From positions 62,001 through 126,000 of the forward strand of contig WHTA01000009.1 of the NCBI GenBank assembly GCA_009379825.1: DNA of 64,000 bases. Direction: 5' to 3'. The DNA comes from Streptosporangiales bacterium. GTDB taxonomy: Bacteria > Actinomycetota > Actinomycetes > Streptosporangiales > WHST01. Both the position numbers and the translations under genes were made by a program. Of the stretch, positions 1 to 9,856 are shown piece by piece; position 1 is the stretch's first letter, and the number at the start of each line of letters is the position of its first letter. The notes under the pieces are model-generated. The model made no database searches and was not told the DNA's origin. It was given only the letters and a program-made list of their open reading frames with translations.

Positions 1-1350
1 AGCAGCGTCCGGGCGTGGCCGTCCAGGAGGTCGTCGTGTTGGGTCATCAGCTGGTGGAGCCGGTCGACCTGGACGGCGGTACGCACCTCGTCGTAGCTGG
101 CGACGCGGGTGGTGCCCGTGGGGGTGCGGCGCCGCAGCACCCGCAGCACCGCGTCCGCGTCCCGGTGCGATCGCGGCAGCTCCGCCAAGGTGCCGCTGAC
201 CGTGCCTGTCGCGGCCAGCACCGGTTGTCCCATGCTGTGCGCGGCGCGGTTCACCAGGTCGCGGGTGGTCTCCAGCGGGATGCCCGCTTCGCCGAGGTCG
301 CAGAAGACCAGTTCGACCATGCTTCTCGATATCAGGCTCATCGTCGAGTGCTGGTACGCGGAGAGGTGCATGGTGAGCAGGTTGCTGAGCCGCCGACGGT
401 TCTGCGGCTCCGGTGTCCACGCGATCAGCACGCCGCACGCCCTGTCCGGTTGCACGCCGAGCCAGCTGGCCGCGGCGTCGACGTCTGCGTCACCGGCAAG
501 CAGCTGCAGCAGGACGCCCTCGTTGAACCGGCGCTGCGACAGTGCTCTCGTCTGCAGCCACACCAGGTGTCCGCTCGCCGCCGAGGCCGCGCTGCGCAGG
601 ATCGCGTCGGCGTCCGATGCCAGCTGCTCGCGGCCCTCGGCCACCCACATCGACCCGAGGATCTCCTCGCCGGCACGGATCATGATCGCCTTGCGGCGGC
701 CGGCGCCGAGCTCGGGAACCGGAGGGACGGAGACGACCTCGTCGCTGCTCCACAACCGCTTGTAGACGCCGAGCTCGCGTAGCCGCTCCCGGTAGGCGAG
801 CGGGCCGTGCTGGTCGGCGACGGCCTGGTGGCGCATGGCGTCGTCGTCGGGTCCGAGCTTGGACGCGGCGAGGATCTCCTGCTGCGGGCTGAAGATGACG
901 ACCGACCCGTTGACCGCGGACGCGATGCTGTTGGCGACCGCCGTGAGGTCGCTGGTGGGTGACCTCCGCGGCGCGGGTGCCGGTCGTCGACATCGCGTTG
1001 CGCAGCAGGCTCGATATCCGCGTCCAGCTCACCCCGGGTGCGACCGCCAGCAGCGCCACCTGATGCCGTTGCGCCGCTTTCGGTAGCGGCTCCTTCGCTG
1101 CCGCGGCGCCGCGGACGACGACGGCTGCGGCGTCGGCCGTGGCCACGGACTCCAGCAGCTTCTCGATGGCCGGCGCGTCGAGCCCGACGGCGAGGACGAT
1201 CGTGCCGGGGTCGAGCGGTTCGGGTTGCTCGCGGTCGTGGATGACGACGTCGCTGATCGGTTGCTCGGCACGCCTTGCCGGCACCAGCCACGGCCAGAGT
1301 GTGGACGCGCCCACGGTCTCGATCACTGTGGTGAGCGTGCAAGCGGTCAC
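1..1350 (-). pseudogene. PucR-family transcriptional regulator, frameshifted, C-terminus beyond the window
   Basis: The reverse strand encodes a PucR-like N-terminal domain from GTG at 1350 (GGAGG six bases upstream) to about 960. It then continues in another frame as a sensory and GGDEF-like region (VANSIASAVNGSVVIFSPQQ onward) that stays open to position 1. The shift falls at a C-rich ACCCACC; one C fewer restores a single frame, so a one-base insertion or consensus error is likely. The C-terminal PucR helix-turn-helix would lie outside the window. PucR proteins usually activate adjacent purine or amino-acid-derivative catabolic genes. Here the gene is divergent from the M20 peptidase/symporter operon, which it probably controls (inference). 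Confidence 0.75.
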
Positions 1351-1436
1351 GAGCAACCTCCAGTTGTGAGATCGAACGACGACGAGCGTAGTTGTTGTCC
1401 GATCTCACCACCTGCTGCGACTGCGGGGAACCGAGA

Positions 1437-2597
1437 ATGTCTCCACCACAGCCGACCGGGAGGGCAGCAGCGTTGTCGGACTTCGTCACCCACCTGCGAA
1501 CGCTCGTCGACGCCGAGTCGCCCTCGGCGGACCCGGCGGCCGTGACCGCTGCTCAGGACGTGCTCGACGAGCTGGGCTCGCAGCTGCTCGGCGTACGACC
1601 GGTGCGGCATCGTGACGTGCTGAGCCTGGAGTGGCGACTCGGCGACCCGGACGACGACAGGCGAGTGCTGCTGCTCGGGCATCTCGACACGGTCTGGCCA
1701 CTGGGCACCCTGGCGCGCCGTCCGCTCGACGTCGCCGACGGGCGGGTCACCGGCCCCGGCATCTTCGACATGAAGGCCGGTGTGGTGGTCGGGCTGCACG
1801 TGCTGGCCGAGCTCGGCAAGGAAGTCCCCGTCAGCCTCCTCGTCACGGGTGACGAGGAGATCGGGTCCGTGACGAGCCGCTCCCTGATCGAGCGAGCCGC
1901 GCACGGCAGCCAGGCGTGTCTGGTGCTTGAGGGCGCCCGACCCGACGGTGCGGTGAAGTCCGCCCGGCGCGGCTGGTCGTTCTACACCGTCGAGTTCCAC
2001 GGCGTCGCAGCGCACGCCGGGCTCGAACCCGACAACGGGGTCAACGTGCTTCCAGCGCTCGCCGACGCGGTCGTCCAGGTGGGCCGGATCCGTGCCGAGT
2101 TCCCCGGTGCCACGCTGAACCCGACGACCGCCAGGGCGGGCACCACGAGCAACACCATCCCTGACCACGGGGCGGTGACCGTCGACGTGCGGTGTTCCAC
2201 GGCCGACCAGCAGCGTGCCGTCGACGACGCGATGCGGCAGTTGGTCGACGGTCTCGCCGGGGACGTACGCGTCGACCTGCACGGCGGGGCGAACCGGCCA
2301 CCCATGCAGGCAGGTGCCGACCACGGGCTCGTCGATCGGCTGCGGAGCACGCAGCGTCGACTGGGCTTCGGCGAGTCCGGCGACGTCTCTGTCGGCGGGA
2401 TCTCGGACGCCAACCTCACCGCAGCGATCGGCGTACCGACGCTCGACGGGCTCGGCGCGGTGGGCGGCGGACCGCATGCCGAGCACGAATGGATCGACCT
2501 CGTACGTACCCGCGAACGGGTGCCGACGCTTGCCGCACTCGTCCGCGACCTGCTGGACAACCCATTGCCGACACGCGACATGGCGGAAGACACATGA
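1437..2597 (+). CDS. M20 family metallopeptidase (carboxypeptidase G2-like)
   Basis: This 386-residue protein has the complete di-zinc M20 layout: GHLDTVW (His82, Asp84), Asp111 in GIFDMKAG, the Glu140-Glu141 pair in TGDEEIGS, Glu165 and a late PHAEHEW histidine. A dimerisation insert separates the zinc motifs. The family releases C-terminal glutamate or other amino acids from amide-linked substrates; the exact substrate cannot be read here. ATG 1437 was chosen over an in-frame start 45 bases upstream because GGGGAA sits just before it and M20 homology starts there. It overlaps the next gene by ATGA and shares an operon with a symporter, suggesting that the product or substrate is imported by that carrier. 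Confidence 0.85.
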   Translation: MSPPQPTGRAAALSDFVTHLRTLVDAESPSADPAAVTAAQDVLDELGSQLLGVRPVRHRDVLSLEWRLGDPDDDRRVLLLGHLDTVWPLGTLARRPLDVADGRVTGPGIFDMKAGVVVGLHVLAELGKEVPVSLLVTGDEEIGSVTSRSLIERAAHGSQACLVLEGARPDGAVKSARRGWSFYTVEFHGVAAHAGLEPDNGVNVLPALADAVVQVGRIRAEFPGATLNPTTARAGTTSNTIPDHGAVTVDVRCSTADQQRAVDDAMRQLVDGLAGDVRVDLHGGANRPPMQAGADHGLVDRLRSTQRRLGFGESGDVSVGGISDANLTAAIGVPTLDGLGAVGGGPHAEHEWIDLVRTRERVPTLAALVRDLLDNPLPTRDMAEDT

Positions 2598-2902
2598 CCA
2601 GACGAGCACCCGAAGACACCGACTTCGAACACGACCCTCGGTACGCCGTCGCGAACCGTGAGGCGCTGTGGGGCGTCGCTTACTGGGTCCTGTTCACCGT
2701 AGTCATCTCCATGGTCGCCTGGCTGCTCGGCGGCAACCGCCGTGCCGCCGACCTGGATTTCGTCCTCGGCTTCCCGGCGTGGTTCTTCTGGTCGTGTCTG
2801 GTGGCAACGGTGCTCCTGTCGCTGCTGCCGATCTGGCTCGTCCGCCGCTACTTCACCGAGATGTCCCTGACGTCGGACGACGACACGGAAACCGAGGAGT
2901 GA
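2594..2902 (+). CDS. YhdT/DUF997-like small membrane protein
   Basis: This 102-residue protein has two strong transmembrane segments (about residues 25-45 and 60-84) and an acidic C-terminal tail. Size, topology and position directly before a sodium:solute symporter match the YhdT (DUF997) family, which is found next to PanF-type symporters. Its role is not established; it may be an accessory subunit of the carrier. The ATG lies within the ATGA overlap with the peptidase stop, so translation is probably coupled. A GAGGAG near its 3' end serves the next gene. Confidence 0.7.
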   Translation: MTRRAPEDTDFEHDPRYAVANREALWGVAYWVLFTVVISMVAWLLGGNRRAADLDFVLGFPAWFFWSCLVATVLLSLLPIWLVRRYFTEMSLTSDDDTETEE

Positions 2903-2907
2903 TCGGC

Positions 2908-4393
2908 ATGCGATGGGCGCTCGTTCTCCCCGTTGTCGCGTACGTCCTGCTCCTGCTGCTCATCGGTGTCTGGGGGATGCGCCGGCAGGCTCGCGTCGAG
3001 ACCGGCGACAAGGTGGGCGGCTACTACCTCGGCGGCCGCTCACTGGGCTGGCTCGCCCTGGTCCTCACGCTGTTGGCGAGCGCGGCGAGCGCCGGCACGT
3101 TCGTCGGCGGGCCCGGTCTGGTCTACCAGGGTGGTTACGGCTGGGTGCTGGTGTCGATCTGCAGGTGCCGACGGCCTTCGTCGCGTTCTGCCTGCTCGGC
3201 AAGCGGTTCGCCATCCTCAGCAGGAAGCTGAACCTGATCACGATCACCGACTTCTTCAAGCAGCGTTACGAGAGCGCGCTCTCGTGGTGCTGATCTCGGT
3301 CGGCGTCCTCGTCCTGCTGGTGGCGTACATGGCGCCGCAGTTCGTCGCCGGCGCCCGGCTGCTGCAGGCGGTCAGCGGCGTCGACTACACGACACTGCTG
3401 GTGATCTTCGCAGGCGTGGTGCTGGTCTACATCGGACTCGGCGGCTTCCTCGCCTCCGCGTTGACCGACGCACTGCAGGGCATCCTCATGTTCTTCGGCG
3501 GCATCGCCGTCTGGATCGCTCTGCTCACCGCCGCGGGCGGGCTCGGCGGGGTCAACACACAGGTGATGGACACGAAACCCGAACTGTTCACGCTGCCAGG
3601 GCCCGGCGGGTTCACGTTGTCGATGATCATGTCGTACTCGCTGCAGCTCGGCCTGATGATCTGCGTGCTGCCGCATCTCGCGGTCCGCGCGATGAGCTAC
3701 AAGGACTCCAAGTCGGTGCACACCGCGATGATGGTCGGCCCGATCATCATGGTCGTCATCACGTTGGGCTTCCTCACCATGGGACTCGTCTCGCACCAGT
3801 TCCACCCGAACATGGAGGTCGGCGACCTCGCGCTGCCGCGTACGGTGGTCGACGTCCTGCCCGACGGCATAGCGGGCATCGTGTTGGCGGCGCCGCTCGC
3901 CGCCGCCATGTCGACCGTCGACTCGATGATCCTGATCGTGAGCGGAGTCGTCGTACGCGACCTATTCACGAACTTCGTCAACCCCCGCGTGTCCGACGGC
4001 ACCGCCAAGCGGATGGCGTCCGGGGCCAGCATCGTCATCGGTCTGGTGGTGCTGCTCCTGGCCCTTGAGCCGCCGAACTACCTCGAGTACCTGGTGATCT
4101 ATGCGATCGGTGGCCTCGAGGTGGTGCTCTTCGTGCCGCTGCTCGGCGGGCTGTACTCCAAGCGCGGCAACGCGCTCGGCGTCGTGCTGGCCATGGTCGG
4201 GGGCGCCGGTTGGTACGTGGTGGCCAACGAGTGGGTGCCCGACCTCGCGTTCGGCATGTTCCCAATCGCGTCGTCGTCACTGGTCTCGGTGCTCGGCTAC
4301 GTGGTGGGATCCGCGGGCGGCAGACCGCCACGCCGGGAGGTGCTGGTGAAGTTCTGGGGCACCCAAGCCGAGATCGACCGACTGTCGGCCTGA
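2908..4393 (+). pseudogene. Sodium:solute symporter (SSS family), two frameshifts
   Basis: The reading begins at ATG 2908, eight bases after GAGGAG, with a typical SSS start (YYLGGRSLGWLALV, then SAASAGTFVGGPGLVYQGGYGW). At about 3163 it moves to a second frame (LQVPTAFVAFCLLGKRF) and at about 3286 to a third (VVLISVGVLVLLVAYMAPQF), which runs to the stop. Each shift is repaired by one added base. Together the pieces give a near-complete SSS protein of about 13 helices. Members use sodium to import solutes such as pantothenate, proline or urea; the pairing with YhdT favours the PanF-like branch. Two identical-direction one-base losses within 125 bases suggest consensus error as much as decay. 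Confidence 0.75.
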
Positions 4394-5186
4394 GCCGTCC
4401 CGGCGCTCCGCGCGATGCATCCGCCAGGCGACGAGCATCAGCGTGCCGAAGCTGACGCCCGCGACCACCAGGTGGCCGATTGCACCGACGCCACTGTCCC
4501 AGGTGGCGTGCAGGACGACGACGCCGGCGAACACCAGGAGGAAGTGCAACCAGGCCAGCCCGCGGCGTCTGGCGCCGCGGACGGCGAACAGGGCAGCGCA
4601 GGCCAGGCCCGTCCATGCCGCGTGGCCGCTGGGTGAGGCGACGGCGCACAGCAACAGCAGGCTGGTGACCGACGCCAGCTGGCCGTGGCTGTGGAGCAGC
4701 TCGACGAACGCGTATCCCATCGTCTCCAGCGCGGCGAAGCCACTCCCCACGGATACGCCGAGCACGAGCCCGTCGATCGCTCGCGGTCGCCGCCAGGCGA
4801 GCAGGACGGCGGGCACGGCGAGCTTGGCGGTCTCCTCGATCAGGCCGATGAGTGCCGTGGGCAGAGAGCCCAGCGCGCGCATCGTCTCGAACTCGAGTTG
4901 GCCGGCGACGATGGCGCCGATGACGCCACCGAGCACCGCGCCGGCGAGGAGGTCGCCGCTCGACAGCCGCTGCGACAGGTTGCGTTCCACGACGAACGTG
5001 CTGAACGTCACCGGCACCACGGCGGCGCCGAGGAGCAGCAGCGAAGGAACGTACACCGGGGTTGCCACTGTTGCGGAGCGCGGCGAGCACCGCGACGTAC
5101 AGCGCGAGCCCGACGAGGAGTACGGCGAGCCAGCGCAGGTGCAGCCGCGGGAACCTGCGCGGCTTCTGCTGTGCAACGGCGATCAT
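4277..5186 (-). pseudogene. PrsW-like intramembrane metalloprotease, frameshifted near the N-terminus
   Basis: Translation from ATG 5186 (GGAAGGG upstream) gives a basic leader and first helix (LRWLAVLLVGLALYVAVLA). A GGGG run at 5058-5061 (CCCC on the coding strand) then shifts the frame; removing one C joins it to VYVPSLLLLGAAVVPVTF and the rest. The body is a multi-helix PrsW/Rce1-type protein with the diagnostic LIEETAKL glutamate pair and VLHATWDS. PrsW proteases cleave membrane anti-sigma factors in some bacteria, but most members are uncharacterised. The C-terminus overlaps the symporter 3' end tail-to-tail by about 115 bp, which is unusual. It lies downstream of the response regulator on the same strand. 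Confidence 0.7.
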
Positions 5187-5269
5187 GGAGTGCCCTTCCG
5201 AAGCTGTGTAGTGACCTCTTCGGTTGCACTCTGCGCCGACGTAGATGAGAGCTTGATGAGTGTTTCTGA

Positions 5270-5944
5270 TCAGCCGTCCGGGTCGAGCCGGTAACCGGCG
5301 CCGCGGACGGCGCGGATGCTCTTCCGGCCGAACGGGCGGTCGACCTTGTCGCGCAGGTAGCGGACGTACACGTCGACGACGTTGGACCCGCCGTCGTAGG
5401 CGAAGTCCCAGACGTGCTCGATGAGGTACGTACGGCTGAGCACCTCACCGCAGCGACGCATCAGCTCGTACAGGAGCGCGAACTCCTTCGGGGAGAGCGC
5501 GATGTCGGTGCCGCCGCGGTCGACGGCTCGGGTGCTGGGGTCGAGCGTGAGATCTCCGACCCGCAGCGTGGCCGGACGTTCGAGCGGGTCGCGACGGGTC
5601 AGCGCGCGGATACGGGCGAACAGCTCGGCCAGCGCGAACGGCTTGGTGACGTAGTCGTCGGCACCGGCGTCCAGCCCGTGCACCCGGTCGGGCACGGCGT
5701 CGCGCGCGGTGAGCATGAGCACGGGTACCCAACGCTGGGCGGCCCGAATCCGCCGGCACACCTCGAACCCGTCCGGCGGCGGGATCATGGCGTCGAGCAC
5801 GACCGCGTCGTACGCGTTCTCGAGGACGCTCCACAGAGCGTCCTCGCCGTTGTTCGCCGTGTCGACGGCGTAACCCTCGCGCCGTAGCCCGCGGACGAGC
5901 AGCGAGGCCATACCCGGGTCGTCCTCGACCACGAGGACTCTCAT
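5270..5944 (-). CDS. OmpR-family two-component response regulator
   Basis: This 224-residue protein has an N-terminal receiver domain with the acidic pocket VVEDD, phospho-acceptor Asp51 (VVLDAMIPP) and the TKPFALAEL lysine. A winged-helix DNA-binding domain follows (LSPKEFALLYELMR, then SNVVDVYVRYLRDKVDRPF). ATG 5944 was chosen because the receiver fold starts there; a longer in-frame start adds 23 non-homologous residues. It is divergent from the histidine kinase across 92 bp and precedes the PrsW-like gene. The kinase is its probable partner by position, but the output genes are unknown. Confidence 0.92.
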   Translation of the reverse strand: MRVLVVEDDPGMASLLVRGLRREGYAVDTANNGEDALWSVLENAYDAVVLDAMIPPPDGFEVCRRIRAAQRWVPVLMLTARDAVPDRVHGLDAGADDYVTKPFALAELFARIRALTRRDPLERPATLRVGDLTLDPSTRAVDRGGTDIALSPKEFALLYELMRRCGEVLSRTYLIEHVWDFAYDGGSNVVDVYVRYLRDKVDRPFGRKSIRAVRGAGYRLDPDG

Positions 5945-6036
5945 GGCGTCAAGATTAGGCGCATCGCTTCCGCGCATGGGGCAAGAGTGACCGGGCGCGG
6001 ATGAGAACATCATGAGGACGCGGGAGGTGAGGCGGA

Positions 6037-7380
6037 GTGCGGTGGTTGCCGCGGTCGCTGCGCGGCCGCATCGTGCTGGGGTTCGCGCTCGGCGCGTCGG
6101 CCGCGCTCGTGCTGTGCCTCGTCTTCCTCTACATGCTGCTCGACCGGCAGCTCGGGGCCGCGCTGGACAGCGGCCTCACCGGCCGGGCGGCCGACCTCAC
6201 GACGGCGTCGACAGGGGGAGACGTCTCGGTCATCCGGCGTGATCCCATGGCGCAGCTGTACACGTCCGACGGCAGCGTCGTCGCCAGCTCCGCGTCGCTG
6301 GACGGCCGGCTGCTCGATGTCCGGGAGGTGCGGGTGGTCGACGGCGAGGCGTTCTCCACCCGGAGGTTGTCGTTGCGGCAGGGCCAGGTGGCCGAGCCGG
6401 TGCGGCTGCTGTCGCGACAGCTCACCGACGGGCGCGTGCTGACCGTCGGTGTGTCCGCCGGGCCGGTCGAGGCGGCCGGGGTACGGCTGCTCGTGGTGCT
6501 CCTGGTCGCGGCGCCGCTGCTGGTGGGCATCCTGTCCGCGGCCGGCTGGCTCGTCGTGCGCGCTGCGCTGCGGCCGGTCGGCGTGCTGACCAAGGAGGCG
6601 GCCGCGATCTCCTCGTTCGACACCGACCGCCGCCTCCCGACCGTGCCGGGCGACGACGAGATCGCCCGGCTGGCCCGCACGCTCGACGACATGCTCGCGC
6701 GGCTGGACGTCGCGTTCGCCAGGGAGCGGACGTTCGTCGACGACGCGAGCCACGAGCTGCGTACGCCGATCGCGGTGCTGCGCGGCGAGATCGAGCTCGC
6801 GCTGTCCGCTGCCGACGACCCCGCGGAGGTGGAACGGTCGCTGCGGGCCGCGCTCGGACAGGCCGACCGCCTCGCCGAGCTCGCCGACGACCTGCTGCTG
6901 CTCGCCCGCGCACAAGACGGCAGGGTCGTGGTGGAGCGCAAGCCGGTCGACGTCCTCGACCTGGCAGCCGCGGAGGCGGGCGCGCTCGAGCGTGCACTCG
7001 GCTTGCGCGTGGCGGCGTCCGGTGCCCCGGTCGTGGTGGCCGGCGACGCCAACCGGTTGCGGCAGGTGCTGGCCAACCTCGCGGCCAACAGCGCCGCGGC
7101 CGGCGCGGCGACCGTCCAGGTGCACGTGTCGCGCGGCCGCGACACGGTGACCATCGAGGTCAGCGACGACGGCCCGGGATTCCCGCCGCACCTGATGGCG
7201 TCCGCCTTCGAACGCTTCGTCCGCGGCGACCATGCCCCCGGACGCCAGGCCGGCGCCGGACTCGGTCTCTCCATCGTGCACGCTCTGGTTACCGCCCACC
7301 GAGGCACGGTGACCATCGGGAACGCCCACCCGCACGGTGCCGTGGTCACCATCACCCTGCCCGCCGACCTCGTCGACTAG
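6037..7380 (+). CDS. Sensor histidine kinase with HAMP domain
   Basis: This 447-residue membrane kinase begins at GTG 6037 behind GGAGGTGAGGCGGA. It has helix 1 (about 12-36), a roughly 110-residue extracytoplasmic sensor region, helix 2 (about 150-174), HAMP, a HisKA domain with phospho-acceptor His239 in DASHELRTP, and an ATPase domain with ANLAANS, DDGPGFP and GAGLGLSIV. All catalytic boxes are intact. It is transcribed away from the OmpR-type regulator, whereas most such pairs share one operon. The sensed signal cannot be predicted. Confidence 0.93.
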   Translation: MRWLPRSLRGRIVLGFALGASAALVLCLVFLYMLLDRQLGAALDSGLTGRAADLTTASTGGDVSVIRRDPMAQLYTSDGSVVASSASLDGRLLDVREVRVVDGEAFSTRRLSLRQGQVAEPVRLLSRQLTDGRVLTVGVSAGPVEAAGVRLLVVLLVAAPLLVGILSAAGWLVVRAALRPVGVLTKEAAAISSFDTDRRLPTVPGDDEIARLARTLDDMLARLDVAFARERTFVDDASHELRTPIAVLRGEIELALSAADDPAEVERSLRAALGQADRLAELADDLLLLARAQDGRVVVERKPVDVLDLAAAEAGALERALGLRVAASGAPVVVAGDANRLRQVLANLAANSAAAGAATVQVHVSRGRDTVTIEVSDDGPGFPPHLMASAFERFVRGDHAPGRQAGAGLGLSIVHALVTAHRGTVTIGNAHPHGAVVTITLPADLVD

Positions 7381-7408
7381 GCCGCACCAGACCTGAAAGG
7401 CTGGGTAC

Positions 7409-8236
7409 ATGCCAAAAGCACCCGACGTACGGCTGAACGACGGCAGGTCGATGCCACGGCTCGGGCTCGGCGTCTACAAGGTCCCGCAGGCCGAGACGGT
7501 CGACGTGGTTCGTACGGCCGTGGACGCCGGTTACCGCAGCATCGACACCGCGACGCTGTACCGCAACGAGGCGGAGGTGGGCCGCGCGGTCAGGGAGTGC
7601 GGTGTGCCGCGTGCGGAACTGTTCGTCACCACCAAGCTGTGGAACGACAGCCACGGTCACGACGCCGCGCTCGCCGCGTTCGACGAGAGCATGGCGCGGC
7701 TCGCGCTCGACTACGTCGACCTGTACCTCATCCACTGGCCGGTGCCGTCAGTCGACAGGTACGTCGAGACCTGGCGCGCGTTGCTCCGGCTGCAGGACGA
7801 GGGCCGCGCCAGGTCGATCGGCGTCTCGAACTTCACCGAAGCGCACCTCACCAGGCTGTTCGACGAGACCGGCGAGGTGCCTGCGGTGAACCAGGTCGAG
7901 CTGCACCCGCAGCTCGGCCAGCCGGAGCTGCGCGCGTTCCACGCCGAGCACGGCATCGTGACCGAGGCATGGGCGCCGCTGGCGAGAGGCTCGCTGCTCG
8001 AACACCCGGTGATCACCGGCATTGCCGACCGGTACGGCCGCACACCCGCGCAGGTGGTACTGCGCTGGCACGTGCAGCACGACACCGTGGCGATCCCGAA
8101 GTCGGTGAACCCGGAACGTATTCGTGCGAACATCGCCGTGTTCGACTTCGCCCTCGACGTCGGGGACATGGCAGCCATCGACGCCCTCGACTCCTCGTCG
8201 CGCACCGGCAACCACCCGGACGACGTCGGCCCGTGA
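7409..8236 (+). CDS. Aldo/keto reductase (2,5-diketo-D-gluconate reductase-like)
   Basis: This 275-residue protein has the AKR barrel signatures and the full catalytic tetrad: Asp46 (YRSIDTATLY), Tyr51, Lys76 (TTKLW) and His109 (LIHWP). The NADPH-binding IPKSVNPERI lies near the C-terminus. The family reduces carbonyls with NADPH; the closest recognisable group is the AKR5 enzymes often named 2,5-diketo-gluconate reductase, though substrates are broad. ATG 7409 follows the kinase stop by 28 bp with a weak AAAGG, so it may be co-transcribed with the kinase. Confidence 0.9.
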   Translation: MPKAPDVRLNDGRSMPRLGLGVYKVPQAETVDVVRTAVDAGYRSIDTATLYRNEAEVGRAVRECGVPRAELFVTTKLWNDSHGHDAALAAFDESMARLALDYVDLYLIHWPVPSVDRYVETWRALLRLQDEGRARSIGVSNFTEAHLTRLFDETGEVPAVNQVELHPQLGQPELRAFHAEHGIVTEAWAPLARGSLLEHPVITGIADRYGRTPAQVVLRWHVQHDTVAIPKSVNPERIRANIAVFDFALDVGDMAAIDALDSSSRTGNHPDDVGP

Positions 8237-8244
8237 CGCTGCGG

Positions 8245-9594
8245 TCAACCGCGGCGCCTTACAACGAGGTGGTTGACCAGCCAGAGCGCCACTCCGATCA
8301 ACAGCATCACACCGGCGCGCAGTAGGACCGCTGGCTCCTGTTGGGTCAGCAGGACGACGCATACGACGGCGCCGAGCACCGGGAGCACCGTAGGTGCCTT
8401 GAAATGCTTGTGCTCGACACGTTCCTTGCGCAGCACCAGCACGGAGACGTTGACGAGGGTGAAGATGGCCAGCAGCAGGGTGACGGTGGTGGTGGCGAGC
8501 ACCGTGACCTCACCGGTGAAGACGAAGACCGCCGCGGCGGCGATGGTGACCGTCGACGCGATCCACGGTGTTCTCCTGGTCGGGTGAACGGTCGCCAGCA
8601 CCTTGTGCAGCACCTTCTGGTCCGCCATCCCGTACAGCAGTCGCGAGCTGGACATCAGGTTGATGAGCACGCTGTTGCCCACCGCGATGGCGGCGATTGC
8701 GGTGAACAGGACGTCGGGGATGCCGAGCGGGCTGAGGCGCACCGCTTCGAGCAGTGGCGCGTTCGAGCCCGCGAGCCGGTCGCCGCCGGCGACGACCGAG
8801 ACCAGGATCGCGATCGTCAGGTACACGCCGGCCGCCACCAGGACCGCGATGGTCAGCGCGCGGGCACAGGTACGTGCGGGATCCTTGGCCTCCTCGGCCA
8901 TGTTGGCGGCGTCCTCGAAGCCGATGAAGGCGAAGAACGCAAGGCTCGTAGCGGCGAAGATCACCGCGACCAGTCCACCGTCGGGTGCGGAGCCGCCGGT
9001 CGCGTCCATGTCCGTGAGGTTGGCCGCACTTCCGGTGCCTACGGCGATCGCCGCGACGGCAGCCACGATCACCAGTGCGAGCCCGCCGAGCTCGACGAGG
9101 GTCAGCACGGTGTTCGACCGTGCCGACAACTGCACGCCGAGGATGGTGACGGCGCCGAGTGCCACGACGAGCACGACTGCCGTGATGACCGCAGGGACCG
9201 GGACGATCTCCGCGACGTAGCCCCCTGCGGCGAGCGAGAGCGTCGACGCGGAGTTGATCGCGGAGGCCACCATGGCGAACGCGACCATGAAGGCGAGGAA
9301 CGGGCTGCGGAATGCCTGCAGGACGTACGTCGACGCACCGCCCGCACGCGGGTACTTGCTGGAGAGCTCCGCGTAGCTGAACACGGTGAGCACCGCAAGC
9401 ACGAGCGCCAGCATGAACGGGATCCAGAGCGCACCGCCGACCTGCGCGGCCATCTCGCCGACCAGTGCGTAGATCCCGGCGCCGACCACGTTGCCGAGGC
9501 AGATGAAGACCAGCTGCCGCAGGTTGAGTCCGCGATGCAGGCGGGTCTCCGTGGTCGCGGCGGCCGGCTGATCGGGGGTACTCGCCTGGGTCAT
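8245..9594 (-). CDS. APC-family amino acid permease
   Basis: This 449-residue, about 12-helix transporter has the APC hallmarks GAGIYALVGE in helix 1, YAELSSKYPRAGGASTYV after helix 2, and FIGFEDAANMAEEAKDP in the central loop. It resembles the YfnA/CAT-type branch that imports amino acids by proton symport. It converges with the aldo/keto reductase (8 bp between stops). It starts back-to-back with the amidohydrolase operon across about 260 bp that must hold both promoters; I see no clear operator there beyond an AT-rich AAATTT near 9757. Confidence 0.88.
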   Translation of the reverse strand: MTQASTPDQPAAATTETRLHRGLNLRQLVFICLGNVVGAGIYALVGEMAAQVGGALWIPFMLALVLAVLTVFSYAELSSKYPRAGGASTYVLQAFRSPFLAFMVAFAMVASAINSASTLSLAAGGYVAEIVPVPAVITAVVLVVALGAVTILGVQLSARSNTVLTLVELGGLALVIVAAVAAIAVGTGSAANLTDMDATGGSAPDGGLVAVIFAATSLAFFAFIGFEDAANMAEEAKDPARTCARALTIAVLVAAGVYLTIAILVSVVAGGDRLAGSNAPLLEAVRLSPLGIPDVLFTAIAAIAVGNSVLINLMSSSRLLYGMADQKVLHKVLATVHPTRRTPWIASTVTIAAAAVFVFTGEVTVLATTTVTLLLAIFTLVNVSVLVLRKERVEHKHFKAPTVLPVLGAVVCVVLLTQQEPAVLLRAGVMLLIGVALWLVNHLVVRRRG

Positions 9595-9856
9595 GCGCTA
9601 CCTCGTCGCAGGGCTCGTCAGTGGTCGACACACCTCACCCGAGATACCCGTGCGAGTCAAGGTCGTCGCGTCGGCGCGGACGTACCGGCCACCCTCGGCC
9701 GTGCGTGGAACTGCCTCCCGAGGAGCAGCATTGCCGCAGCGCGCACGGTAGCCCTCGAAATTTGCGAATGCGCCCGGCTCCTTGCCTCGCGGGCGGATCG
9801 TACGCAGACTTGCAGCGGCGGCTGGTGGCAGCACGGCAGTGACGGGAGCGATCGGC

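Noticed and set aside
3163-3290. Programmed ribosomal frameshifting in the symporter
   Set aside because: Two shifts at unrelated sequences with no slippery heptamer or downstream structure; simple base loss is more likely.
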